Source: M30B80 sp965656935
Lineage (GTDB): Bacteria; Pseudomonadota; Alphaproteobacteria; Rhodobacterales; Rhodobacteraceae
NCBI GenBank assembly: GCA_965656935.1
Contig: CBFHMG010000003.1
Coordinates: forward strand, 272,578-336,577
Reading direction: 5' to 3'
Length of the DNA: 64,000 nt
Made by a program: the position numbers and the translations under genes
Shown here: positions 25,389-34,513 of the stretch, piece by piece
Layout: each line of letters starts with the position of its first letter
Numbering within the stretch: the stretch's first letter is position 1
Notes under the pieces: model-generated
The model's input: the letters and a program-made list of their open reading frames with translations, nothing else
Databases searched by the model: none
What the model was told of the DNA's origin: nothing

Positions 25389-25919
25389 ATGGCGCTTGAT
25401 CGCTGGATCGCGCTGGTATTCGTGGCACTGTGTTGTGCCTATGGCTACGCAGCGTTTTTTACGATGGACCATTTGCTGCCCCCGATTTTGCAGCGCAACC
25501 CGATCTGGCCCTCGACATTTCCGAAAATTCTGGCGGTCTGTGGGATTGTTGTTGGCTTGTTGGTGCTTTTCTCGCCCAAGCCGCCCAAGACGGACGCCGC
25601 CGCCAAGGCGCGCGGCCAAGACCCCTCGCCCAAGGATGACGCAGCCGATGATGCTGTGATCGATCTCAAGCGCTTGGGGGATTACAATATCTGGCAGGCG
25701 GTGGCCCTATTGGGTGCCATGGTCGCCTATGCCGTGATCTTGCGCCCCATGGGTTTCTGGTTTGCCACGGTTGCCTTTCTGGTGGCGGGGGGCGCGCTTT
25801 TGGGTGAGCGGAAATTCCACATTATGATCCCTGTGGCGCTGATCGCGACAGGTTTGATCTGGTATCTGGTGCAGGAGGTGCTTGGCATCTTCCTCAGCCC
25901 GCTGCCGCAATTCATGTAA
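25389..25919 (+). CDS. tctB: Tripartite tricarboxylate transporter small membrane subunit
   Basis: 176 residues with four hydrophobic segments (about 8-24, 46-62, 97-114, 119-150), the topology of TctB. Start ATG 25389 follows GAAGGGATAGATC. A charged loop (about residues 66-90) separates the two pairs of helices. It lies directly upstream of tctA with a shared AAGGAG site at its stop. Confidence 0.88.
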   Translation: MALDRWIALVFVALCCAYGYAAFFTMDHLLPPILQRNPIWPSTFPKILAVCGIVVGLLVLFSPKPPKTDAAAKARGQDPSPKDDAADDAVIDLKRLGDYNIWQAVALLGAMVAYAVILRPMGFWFATVAFLVAGGALLGERKFHIMIPVALIATGLIWYLVQEVLGIFLSPLPQFM

Positions 25920-25931
25920 GGAGCAGGGGTG

Positions 25932-27449
25932 ATGCTAGAAGGAATTCTGATCGGGCTTGCCGCCGCCGTCACACCTTTCAACCTGATGATGGTCGTATTC
26001 GGCTGTGTCATCGGAACCTTGATTGGCATGTTGCCGGGCCTTGGGCCGATGTCGATCATCGCCATCATGATCCCCGTTGCCATTGGCATGGGGGACCCAA
26101 CTTCGGCCCTTATTCTGCTGTCAGGGGTGTATTACGGCGCGATCTTCGGGGGCTCGACCTCATCAATCCTGCTTAATGCGCCGGGGGTCGCGGGGACGGT
26201 GGCCACCTCCTTTGATGGCTATCCTTTGGCGCGCAAAGGCCAAGCGGGCAAGGCGCTCACTATTGCGGCCATCGCCTCTTTTGCAGGCGGGACGATTGGT
26301 GCGATCTTGCTGATGATCTTTGCCCCCGCATTATCCTCGGTCGCGTTGCTGTTTCATTCGGCGGAGTATTTCGCGCTGATGGTTGTGGGGCTTTCGGCCA
26401 TTGCGGCTTTTGCGGGAACGGGCCAAGTGGGCAAGGCCCTGATGATGACGATCCTTGGTCTCATGATGGGCACTGTGGGCGAGGGCGCTTTGTCCAATAT
26501 GCCGCGCTTCACCTTTGGCATCCTTGATCTGCAATCTGGATTTTCCTTCATCACATTGGCGATGGCGATGTTCGCCCTGCCAGAGGCCCTCTTCCTCGTC
26601 ATGAACCCTGCACGTTCAACGCAAGGCGGGGATGGCGGCAAGATCACGAATTTGCGCATCACCCGCAAAGAAGCACAGACAATAGCCCCTGTGGTTGGGC
26701 GGCAATCCCTGCAGGGCTTTTTCATCGGGGTGCTTCCTGGTGCGGGGGCAACCATCGCCTCCTTCCTTGGCTACGCGGTGGAGCGCAACATCGCCAAGGG
26801 CGAGGATCAGAAGGAATTCGGCAAAGGCTCGATCAAGGGTTTGGCCGCGCCAGAGGCTGCCAATAACGCCGCTTGCACGGGGTCCTTCGTGCCCCTGCTG
26901 ACGCTCGGTATTCCGGGCTCGGGCACCACGGCGATCCTTTTGGGGGCTTTGATTGCGCTGAACGTCCAACCGGGGCCGCGCTTGATGACCGATCAGCCTG
27001 ATGTTTTCTGGGCGGTGATCATTTCGATGTATATCGGCAATCTGGTTCTGCTGATCCTGAACCTGCCGCTGATCCCCTATATCGCGAAAATCCTGACCAT
27101 TCCGCGGACCTATCTGATCCCCTTCATCCTCTTCTTCACCTTGATGGGCTCTTATATCGGTCAGAACAATTCGACCGAATTGCTGATCCTTGTGGGCTTT
27201 GGGGTGATTGCCACGATCTTGCGCTTTGCGGATTACCCGCTCGCACCGCTTCTGATCGGCTTTATTCTGGGCACCATGCTTGAGGATAACTTCGCCCGTG
27301 CGATGCAGCTTTATCGCGGCTTTGGTTTCATCCTCGAGCGGCCGATGACATTGGGCCTGCTGGTTCTGGCAGCAATCCTTGTGCTGCTCCCCAGCTTCCG
27401 TGCCTATCGTGCGCGCAAGCGGGCTCAAGGTGTGGCGGATGGCGACTGA
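25932..27449 (+). CDS. tctA: Tripartite tricarboxylate transporter large membrane subunit
   Basis: The 505-residue integral membrane protein has the TctA signature GMLPGLGPMSIIAIMIPVAI near the N-terminus and its internal repeat FIGVLPGAGATIASFLGYAVE near the middle, then LGIPGSGTTAILLGALIALN. It performs secondary, ion-coupled uptake of a tri- or dicarboxylate. ATG 25932 lies 8 bases after AAGGAG; GTG 25929 is an alternative. Its 3' end overlaps the CoA-transferase gene by 11 bases, linking transport to CoA activation. Confidence 0.93.
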   Translation: MLEGILIGLAAAVTPFNLMMVVFGCVIGTLIGMLPGLGPMSIIAIMIPVAIGMGDPTSALILLSGVYYGAIFGGSTSSILLNAPGVAGTVATSFDGYPLARKGQAGKALTIAAIASFAGGTIGAILLMIFAPALSSVALLFHSAEYFALMVVGLSAIAAFAGTGQVGKALMMTILGLMMGTVGEGALSNMPRFTFGILDLQSGFSFITLAMAMFALPEALFLVMNPARSTQGGDGGKITNLRITRKEAQTIAPVVGRQSLQGFFIGVLPGAGATIASFLGYAVERNIAKGEDQKEFGKGSIKGLAAPEAANNAACTGSFVPLLTLGIPGSGTTAILLGALIALNVQPGPRLMTDQPDVFWAVIISMYIGNLVLLILNLPLIPYIAKILTIPRTYLIPFILFFTLMGSYIGQNNSTELLILVGFGVIATILRFADYPLAPLLIGFILGTMLEDNFARAMQLYRGFGFILERPMTLGLLVLAAILVLLPSFRAYRARKRAQGVADGD

Positions 27450-28632
27450 GGCCCCTCTTGCCGGCATAAAGGTTCTTGATCTGACCAATGTGCTGGCAGG
27501 GCCCTTTGCCTGCCATCAACTTGTCCATCTGGGGGCCGAGGTCATCAAGGTCGAGGCGGTTGGTCGGGGTGATCTGGCGCGCAATCTGGGGGCCGATCCG
27601 GCGCTGTCTGCGCAAGGAATGGGGATCAGCTTTTTGGCGCAGAATGCGGGGAAAACCTCGTTGACGCTGAACCTCAAAGATCCGCGCGGCAAAGATATTC
27701 TGCGTCAATTGGTGCGCGAGGCAGACGTGCTGGTCGAAAACTTCCGCCCCCGTGTGATGGAGCGGTTGGACCTTGGCTATGACAGCCTTCGTTCCGAGAA
27801 CCCGCGCCTGATCTATTGTGCGATTTCAGGGTTCGGGCAGGACGGACCTTGGGCGGATAACCCCGCCTATGACCAGATCGTGCAAGGCGCGGCAGGGGTG
27901 ATGTCGATCACTGGCGATCAGACGCCGTTGCGCGTGGGCTATCCCTTGTCGGATACGGTCGGGGGATTGACGGCGGCCATGGCGATCACAGCCGCCTTAA
28001 GTGCAACGCCGCGGGGCTGTTTCATCGATGTCTCCATGCTGGAGGCGACCTTGGCCACCATGGGCTGGGTTGTGTCCAACCATTTGATCGGCGGGGTTGA
28101 GCCTGCCCGTCATGGCAATGAAAACCCCACCAGCGCGCCTTCGGGGACGTTTCAGGCCAGCGACGGTCTGTTGAATATTGCCGCCAATAAGGACGAACAA
28201 TGGGAGGCTCTGGCCCGATATCTGGGGCGCGAGGACCTATTGGGGCGTGCAGAATTTGGCACCCGCGAGGATCGCAAATCCAACCGCTTGCGCCTTAGGG
28301 CCGAGTTGGAAACCGTGCTGACCACCCGCCCCGCCGAGGAATGGGCGAATGCGCTCAACAAGATCGGCGTGCCCGCAGGACCGGTGTTGAGCGTGCCGCA
28401 AGCGCTGGCCCACCCCCAAGTGGCCGAGCGTGGGATGATCGCACAATTCCCCGCCCCCGATGGTGTGGGCCGCGATATCTCTCTTTTGAGAACGGGCTTT
28501 TCGATTGACGGAGAACGGCCCAAAGTGGACAGGCCGCCGCCTGTTCTGGGGGCGGATACAGATAGAATTTTGGGCGAGCTTGGGTTTTCTGCGATCCAGA
28601 TCGCGGAGCTAAGGGCCGAGGGTGTCATATGA
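27439..28632 (+). CDS. Class III CoA-transferase (CaiB/BaiF family)
   Basis: 397 residues with family landmarks KVLDLTNVLAGPFACHQL, GAEVIKVE, NLKDPRGKDILRQLV and the catalytic aspartate Asp145 in PAYDQIVQGAAG. Such enzymes move CoA between carboxylic acids via an aspartyl-CoA thioester. ATG 27439 lies inside the tctA end; the upstream in-frame start at 27379 would encode tctA sequence. Coupled by ATGA to the lyase gene, it most likely makes the CoA ester of the acid imported by TctABC. Confidence 0.9.
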   Translation: MATEAPLAGIKVLDLTNVLAGPFACHQLVHLGAEVIKVEAVGRGDLARNLGADPALSAQGMGISFLAQNAGKTSLTLNLKDPRGKDILRQLVREADVLVENFRPRVMERLDLGYDSLRSENPRLIYCAISGFGQDGPWADNPAYDQIVQGAAGVMSITGDQTPLRVGYPLSDTVGGLTAAMAITAALSATPRGCFIDVSMLEATLATMGWVVSNHLIGGVEPARHGNENPTSAPSGTFQASDGLLNIAANKDEQWEALARYLGREDLLGRAEFGTREDRKSNRLRLRAELETVLTTRPAEEWANALNKIGVPAGPVLSVPQALAHPQVAERGMIAQFPAPDGVGRDISLLRTGFSIDGERPKVDRPPPVLGADTDRILGELGFSAIQIAELRAEGVI

Positions 28633-29399
28633 GCGATGTTTCCGATTGGTGGCGCAGTGCCATCATTGATATGGAACCGGGTCGGATATCCCTGCGCGGT
28701 CGACCGATCGAGGAGATGATCGGGACGATGGGATTTGCGCAGATGATATGGCTTATGGTTATGGGCAGCCCGCTTGACGGCGCGCGTACGAAACTGTTCG
28801 AGGCGGCATTGGTTTCTGCCGTGGATCATGGTCCCCAAGCCCCTTCGATCGCGGCAGCACGCATGGCGGTGACCTGCGGTGTCGGCTTGAATAACGCGCT
28901 GGCGACAGGGGTGAATATGTTGGGCGATGTTCATGGGGGCGCAGGCGAGCAGGCGGTTGAGCTGTATCATCGTGTCGCGCAGAACGGCCCCGAGGCATTG
29001 ACCGAAAGCCTGACTGCATGGCGCGCCGAACATGGCCCCTACCTTCCGGGGTTCGGGCATCGTTTCCACAAACCCACAGACCCGCGCGCACCCCGTTTGA
29101 TGGCTTTGGTCGATGAAGCCGCCGCCGAAGGGGCTGTTTCTGGGGCTTATGCGCAAATCGCGCAGGCGATCGAGGCGCATATCTCATCCGAGAAGGGCCG
29201 CCCCGTGCCGATGAATATCGATGGTGCGACGGCGGTGATCTATGCCGAGCTTGGCTGTCCTGCGCCTTTGGCGCGGGGGTTTTTCTGTTTGTCCCGCTCG
29301 GTCGGGATATTGGCCCATGCGTGGGAACAGACCGAGCAGGGTGGACGCAATAAGGGGCCGACGCCGCCTGCTTATCGCTGGACCTATGATGGCGCGTGA
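28629..29399 (+). CDS. Citryl-CoA lyase-like (citrate synthase superfamily) protein
   Basis: 256 residues, much shorter than citrate synthase (about 430) and close to citryl-CoA lyases. The three catalytic landmarks are kept: GDVHGGAG (His102), GFGHRFHK with DPR (His144) and Asp198 in MNIDGATAVIYAELG. In this short class the enzyme cleaves citryl-CoA or a similar 3-hydroxy-acyl-CoA to acetyl-CoA and oxaloacetate. It sits immediately after the CoA-transferase (ATGA overlap), which supports a two-step pathway: activate, then cleave. Confidence 0.82.
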   Translation: MSDVSDWWRSAIIDMEPGRISLRGRPIEEMIGTMGFAQMIWLMVMGSPLDGARTKLFEAALVSAVDHGPQAPSIAAARMAVTCGVGLNNALATGVNMLGDVHGGAGEQAVELYHRVAQNGPEALTESLTAWRAEHGPYLPGFGHRFHKPTDPRAPRLMALVDEAAAEGAVSGAYAQIAQAIEAHISSEKGRPVPMNIDGATAVIYAELGCPAPLARGFFCLSRSVGILAHAWEQTEQGGRNKGPTPPAYRWTYDGA

Positions 29400-30444
29400 G
29401 GGGATGCCGAGCGAGCTTGGACAAACGGCAGGGACGCTCGTGCTTGCTTGCCTCGGGGCGCTGGCATTTTGGGCAGTTGGGTTCCCGGCCCCCTTCCTGA
29501 CGGGGCCTGCAACACTCGTCACGCTGGCCAGTCTTTTGGGGGTGCCTACCCGCATCGGCCCCCGCCTGCGCGATATTTGTTTCTTTGTAATCGGCATCAG
29601 CATCGGCGCCTCGGTCACGCCTGAGGTTGTGCGCACGGCGATCACTTGGCCGTTGAGCCTGCTCGTTCTGGCGGCAGCGCTTTATGTGATGATGTGGCTG
29701 TGTCGGCGCATGCTTGAACGTGGCTTCGGCTTTGACCCATTGACCGCCTTGCTTGCTGCAACACCCGGCCATCTGAGCTACGTGCTGGGTCTTACGGTGG
29801 ATATGAAGGCCGATCTTTCAAGGGTCGCGATTGTACAGTCTATTCGCGTGCTTTTGTTGACCTTGCTGGTGCCTGTCATCCTAACCCTGTGGAGCGGTCC
29901 TGTCACCGCGGTACCCGCCGTGCCGCATGGCATGGAGCTATGGGCGATGGTTGGAACCGCTTGCCTTGCTGTGATCTGCGGATTGCTACTCAAGTGGTTG
30001 AACGTTCCTGCAGCGTTTTTGTTGGGGGGAATGCTCGTGTCGGCCATCGGTCATGCAACGGATTGGATGCCTGGTTCTGTGCCAGTGGAATTGACCATCG
30101 CGGCCTTCGTAACAATGGGGGCGTTGATTGGCACAAGGTTTCGAGGTGTTAGCATGGCCGAGGTACGCCGAGGTATTTGGGCGGGATGTATGGTGACCCT
30201 TTTGGCTTGCGCAGTTGCGGCAATGGCTGCGGGGGGCGCTGCATATTTATTGGACCTGCCGCCTGCAATGTTGCTTATCGCCTTTGCGCCTGGTGGAGTT
30301 GAGATCATGGCGGCCATGGCTGTGCAAATCGGGGTTGAGCCTGCCTTCGTTGCCGCCCATCACGTCTTGCGCTTGTTGATCTTGACGGTCTTGGTGCCCG
30401 TACTGCTGCGCAATTTACGGCGTGAGTTATCGCGCGAAAATTGA
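29389..30444 (+). CDS. AbrB-family putative membrane transporter
   Basis: 351 residues, about ten hydrophobic segments in two repeats, each with the AbrB duplication pattern (FPAPFLTGPATLVTLASLLG and VPAAFLLGGMLVSAIGHA; FFVIGISIGASVTPEV and AFVTMGALIGTRFRGV). The family name derives from an E. coli regulator of ammonia monooxygenase homolog and its substrate is unknown. The start overlaps the lyase gene by 11 bases; ATG 29404 is a possible alternative. Linked position suggests transport of a substrate or product of the pathway. Confidence 0.8.
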   Translation: MAREGMPSELGQTAGTLVLACLGALAFWAVGFPAPFLTGPATLVTLASLLGVPTRIGPRLRDICFFVIGISIGASVTPEVVRTAITWPLSLLVLAAALYVMMWLCRRMLERGFGFDPLTALLAATPGHLSYVLGLTVDMKADLSRVAIVQSIRVLLLTLLVPVILTLWSGPVTAVPAVPHGMELWAMVGTACLAVICGLLLKWLNVPAAFLLGGMLVSAIGHATDWMPGSVPVELTIAAFVTMGALIGTRFRGVSMAEVRRGIWAGCMVTLLACAVAAMAAGGAAYLLDLPPAMLLIAFAPGGVEIMAAMAVQIGVEPAFVAAHHVLRLLILTVLVPVLLRNLRRELSREN

Positions 30445-30507
30445 ACGGATTTCTCCGATATCTGCCTTGACGGGCCAACCTGCTTCGCCTAGCTAACCTG
30501 TCATTGC

Positions 30508-30581
30508 GCGGGCGTTGTGTAATGGTAAGACCTCAGCCTTCCAAGCTGATGACGCGGGTTCGATTCCCGCCGCCCGCTCCA
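30508..30581 (+). tRNA. tRNA-Gly (TCC anticodon)
   Basis: GCGGGCG (30508-30514) pairs with CGCCCGC (30571-30577). The D-arm, an anticodon stem around CTTCCAA (anticodon TCC) and the T-loop GGTTCGATTCC are in place, and the CCA end is encoded. It stands alone between the AbrB gene and the ABC exporter. Confidence 0.95.
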
Positions 30582-30683
30582 ATCCCCCAAACAGCTGCGT
30601 CTATATGAACGGTTTGGCCAAGTGATGCTTGTGCCATCGGCCTCACACCAGTATTCCGTTTTGAGGATAAGGGAAGGGGACGC

Positions 30684-32501
30684 ATGACGACCGACGCGAA
30701 TACACCCGCTGCCAAGAGCGCATCGACGATCAATGAAGAGCGCGAGAAATCGCGCCGCATCGGGTCTCTCAAAGCGCTTGTGCCCTTTATGGCGCCCTAT
30801 CGTTTGATGGTATTGGCTGCTTTTGCCGCGCTGATCACCACGGCTGCGGTCACTCTGGTCATGCCACTTGCCGTGCGCCGCGTGATTGATGGTTTCGGCA
30901 CCGAAAGCACCGCGCTGTTGGACAGCTATTTCCTTGCAGCACTTGGAATTGCGGTGCTTTTGGCCTTTGGAACGGGGCTGCGCTATTACCTCGTGACGCG
31001 TTTGGGCGAGCGTGTGGTCGCCGATATCCGCAAAGCAGTTTTTGACCGTATGGTCGGGATGAGCCCCGCCTTTTATGAAAAGATCATGACTGGCGAAGTC
31101 CTGAGCCGGATCACCACTGACACAACGCTGCTGCTGAGCGTAATTTCTTCTTCGGTTTCTGTTGCGATGCGCAACCTGCTGATCCTGATCGGGGGATTGG
31201 CGATGATGATGGTGACCTCGCCCAAGCTGACGGGGCTTGTTTTGCTTATCGTGCCTGCGATCATCGTACCGATTGTGGTTTTGGGCCGCCGCTTGCGGGT
31301 GCTCAGCCGTGAAAATCAGGATTGGATCGCGCAAAGCTCGGGCTCTGCCTCTGAGGCGCTTTTGTCGGTCCAGACCGTGCAGGCCTTCACCCATGAGCGA
31401 CCAACTGCGGCCAGCTTTGACCACGTCACCGAGAAGAGCTTTTTCAGCGCCAAACGCCGTATCGCAACGCGCGCAGTCATGACGGTGATTGTGATCTCCT
31501 TGGTCTTTGCTGGCGTTGTTGGCGTGCTGTGGATTGGCGCGCGCGATGTGCGTGCGGATGCCATGAGCATCGGTGCCCTGATCCAGTTCCTGATCTATGC
31601 GATCATGGTGGCAGGTGGCGTAGGGGCCTTGTCGGAAATCTGGGGCGAGTTGCAACGCGCCTCGGGCGCGACCGAACGTTTGGTAGAATTGCTCAATAGT
31701 GATGACAGCGTCGCGGACCCCGCCGAGGGCAAGCCTCTGGCACAAGCAGGGCGCGGCGCGATCGAGTTTGAGGATGTGCGCTTTTTCTATCCAACACGCC
31801 CTAACACGGCCGCTTTGGACGGGGTGAGCCTGAGGGTGGAGCCTGGTGAAACAGTGGCGCTTGTTGGGCCATCCGGCGCGGGTAAATCAACGATTTTCCA
31901 GTTGCTTCTGCGCTTTTACGATCCAGCCACGGGTGTGATCAAACTCGACGATCTTGACCTGCGCGAGATGGATCGCGAGACCTTCCGCGCCGCTATGGCG
32001 CTTGTCCCGCAAGACCCCGTGATCTTCGCCGCCTCTGCGCGTGAAAATATCCGCTTTGGCCGCCCCGATGCGACGGATGCCGAGGTGGAGGAGGCCGCCA
32101 AGGCTGCCGCCGCGCATGATTTCCTGAGCGCACTACCCGAAGGCTACGAGACCTATGTGGGCGAGCGCGGCATCATGCTCTCGGGCGGACAGAAACAGCG
32201 GATCGCTATCGCACGCGCAATCTTGCGCGACGCGCCGATCTTGCTGCTGGATGAGGCGACAAGCGCCCTTGATGCCGAAAGCGAGCGGGCGGTGCAGAAT
32301 GCAGTGGCCGAGATGAGCGCGGGTCGCACCACGCTGATCGTGGCGCATCGTCTGGCGACGGTGAAACAGGCTGACCGAATTCTTGTCTTTGAGGATGGCC
32401 AGATCGTGGCGGAAGGCACCCATGATGCCTTGGTCTCGCAGGGCGGTCTTTATGCACGACTGGCACGCCTGCAATTTACCGAAGGTCTTGCCGCAGAATA
32501 A
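30684..32501 (+). CDS. ABC transporter, fused permease and ATPase (MsbA/LmrA type)
   Basis: A 605-residue exporter half-transporter. Six TM helices lie between about 35 and 315, then the nucleotide-binding domain: Walker A GPSGAGKST (395-402), Q-loop VPQDP, signature LSGGQ (499-503), Walker B with ILLLDEATS (Glu524) and the H-loop VAHRLAT. It would work as a homodimer exporting lipid or hydrophobic compounds. Start ATG 30684 has a GGGAAGGGGAC site. It precedes the acyl-CoA synthetase gene by 103 bases. Confidence 0.92.
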   Translation: MTTDANTPAAKSASTINEEREKSRRIGSLKALVPFMAPYRLMVLAAFAALITTAAVTLVMPLAVRRVIDGFGTESTALLDSYFLAALGIAVLLAFGTGLRYYLVTRLGERVVADIRKAVFDRMVGMSPAFYEKIMTGEVLSRITTDTTLLLSVISSSVSVAMRNLLILIGGLAMMMVTSPKLTGLVLLIVPAIIVPIVVLGRRLRVLSRENQDWIAQSSGSASEALLSVQTVQAFTHERPTAASFDHVTEKSFFSAKRRIATRAVMTVIVISLVFAGVVGVLWIGARDVRADAMSIGALIQFLIYAIMVAGGVGALSEIWGELQRASGATERLVELLNSDDSVADPAEGKPLAQAGRGAIEFEDVRFFYPTRPNTAALDGVSLRVEPGETVALVGPSGAGKSTIFQLLLRFYDPATGVIKLDDLDLREMDRETFRAAMALVPQDPVIFAASARENIRFGRPDATDAEVEEAAKAAAAHDFLSALPEGYETYVGERGIMLSGGQKQRIAIARAILRDAPILLLDEATSALDAESERAVQNAVAEMSAGRTTLIVAHRLATVKQADRILVFEDGQIVAEGTHDALVSQGGLYARLARLQFTEGLAAE

Positions 32502-32604
32502 GGCTTTCGTCGGGTCATTCTTGCGTGATCTGAAATGTGACGGCATGATCTTGCATCGGTTCGCCTCAGGAGGAGTGAGGCGCACTTTTGGGGAGGAACT
32601 GCAG

Positions 32605-34500
32605 ATGTATCGCTTTGCCGATTCAGAAGATTTGAAACTTGTGGAGCGCGAGAAGCCTTGGCCCGCCTCCCAAGCTGCGACAACGGTTTATGGGCTGCTT
32701 GGCAGCACCGCGCGTAAATTCGGGACGTATGATGCGGTCAGCTTCCAGCTGTTTTCAGGGCCGACTTCGCCCGCAGAAACTCTGACTTGGAGCGATCTGC
32801 ACGGCAAGGTGACCCAAGCTGCAAATATGTTCCGCGCGCTTGGCGTACAAGAAGGCGATACCGTCGCCTATATCCTGCCCAATTGTAACGAAACGGTTGT
32901 AACCCTTCTGGGGGGCATGGTTGCGGGCATTGTGGCGCCGATCAATCCGCTGCTGGACCCCGAACAGATCGCCGCGATCTTGCGGGAAACCAAGACCAAG
33001 GTTGTGGTCACGCTCAGGGCTTTCCCGAAAACCGATGTGGCCCAGAAAGTTGCTGAAGCCGTTCGGCTTGCGCCTGATGTCCAAACTGTACTTGAGGTTG
33101 ATCTGCATCGGTATTTGACAGGGGCCAAAAAGCTGATTGTTCCCTTGATCCGACCCAAGAACCCCGTGGCGCATAAGGCGCGGGTGGCCTCCTTCAACGA
33201 GGAGCTGGCCAAGCATGATGCGAGCCGTCTGGAGTTCGACGATAGCGCCAGTGACCGTGTCGCGGCCTATTTCCACACGGGCGGTACAACGGGCATGCCC
33301 AAGGTCGCGCAGCATACCTATAGCGGCATGATCTATAACGGATGGCTGGGGCATACATTGCTGTTTTCCGAGGAAGACAACGTCATCTGCCCTTTGCCCT
33401 TGTTCCATGTTTTTGCCTGCCATGTGATCTTGATGGCGATGCTGTCATCGGGGGCGCATGTGGTTTTCCCCACACCGCAAGGCTATCGCGGCGATGGCGT
33501 GTTCGACAATTTCTGGAAGTTGATCGAACGCTGGCAGATCACCTTTATCATCACGGTTCCAACCGCAATTTCCGCCATGATGCAGCGGCCTGTCGATGCT
33601 GATATCTCTTCGGTGAAAACGGCCTTTTCAGGATCATCACCCTTGCCAGTGGAGCTGTTCAAGCGTTTTGAGAAAGCCACAGGCGTGACGCTGGTTGAAG
33701 GCTACGGCCTGACGGAGGCGACCTGCCTTGTCTCCTGCAACCCCTTGCTTGGCGAAAAAAAGATCGGCTCGGTCGGGTTTCCCTTTCCGCATTGCGATGT
33801 GAAAATCATCACAGGAACCGCAGATGGCCCCGTTGAATGTGCGGCCGATGTGGTGGGCGAGATTTGTGTCTCTAACCCAGGAGTTCTGGCGGGCAATACC
33901 TATACCGAAGCCGACAAAAACCGCGATCTCTTCTACAATGATACCTATCTGCGCACAGGCGATCTGGGGCGGATTGATCCTGATGGTTATCTCTGGATTA
34001 CGGGCCGCGCCAAGGATCTGATCATTCGCGGCGGCCATAATATCGACCCAGCTGAGATCGAAGAAGCTTTGGCAGGCCATGAGGCGGTGGCCTTTGCAGG
34101 TGCCATTGGTCAGCCCGATGCTTTTGCAGGCGAATTGCCCTGCGTCTATGTTGAACTGGTTGCAGAAGCCGAGGTGACCGAGGCTGAATTGATGGATTAT
34201 GCCGCGGCCAAAGTGGCTGAGCGCGCCGCAATTCCGAAATATCTCGAGATCATGGATGAATTGCCCAAGACCGCCGTGGGCAAGGTGTTCAAGCCCGACC
34301 TGCGCCGCCGTGCCATTACGCGTATTTATAATGCCGCCCTTAAGGATGCAGGGATCGCGGCGGAAGTGACCGAGGTGCTGGAAGATAAGAAACTGGGTTT
34401 GGTCGCCTGTCTTGAGCGCTCGGGCGAGGTGGATGAAGAGAAACTGGCCCATGTCTTGGGTGAGTTCACGCGGCCATGGCAATGGCGCGACGCGGCATGA
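32605..34500 (+). CDS. Acyl-CoA synthetase, second copy
   Basis: A 631-residue AMP-forming ligase: YFHTGGTTGMPKVAQHTY is the P-loop-like A3 motif, VEGYGLTEATC is A5, and YLRTGDLG and GRAKDLIIRGGHNIDP mark the hinge; PKTAVGKVFKPDLRR holds the catalytic lysine. ATG 32605 is chosen because GGGGAGG precedes it; the longer frame begins inside the ABC gene. It differs from the copy at 4223 in length and C-terminal extension (about 600-631), so the substrate is probably different. Single gene or second in a transcript with the exporter. Confidence 0.88.
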   Translation: MYRFADSEDLKLVEREKPWPASQAATTVYGLLGSTARKFGTYDAVSFQLFSGPTSPAETLTWSDLHGKVTQAANMFRALGVQEGDTVAYILPNCNETVVTLLGGMVAGIVAPINPLLDPEQIAAILRETKTKVVVTLRAFPKTDVAQKVAEAVRLAPDVQTVLEVDLHRYLTGAKKLIVPLIRPKNPVAHKARVASFNEELAKHDASRLEFDDSASDRVAAYFHTGGTTGMPKVAQHTYSGMIYNGWLGHTLLFSEEDNVICPLPLFHVFACHVILMAMLSSGAHVVFPTPQGYRGDGVFDNFWKLIERWQITFIITVPTAISAMMQRPVDADISSVKTAFSGSSPLPVELFKRFEKATGVTLVEGYGLTEATCLVSCNPLLGEKKIGSVGFPFPHCDVKIITGTADGPVECAADVVGEICVSNPGVLAGNTYTEADKNRDLFYNDTYLRTGDLGRIDPDGYLWITGRAKDLIIRGGHNIDPAEIEEALAGHEAVAFAGAIGQPDAFAGELPCVYVELVAEAEVTEAELMDYAAAKVAERAAIPKYLEIMDELPKTAVGKVFKPDLRRRAITRIYNAALKDAGIAAEVTEVLEDKKLGLVACLERSGEVDEEKLAHVLGEFTRPWQWRDAA

Positions 34501-34513
34501 GCATCGCCTGAGC

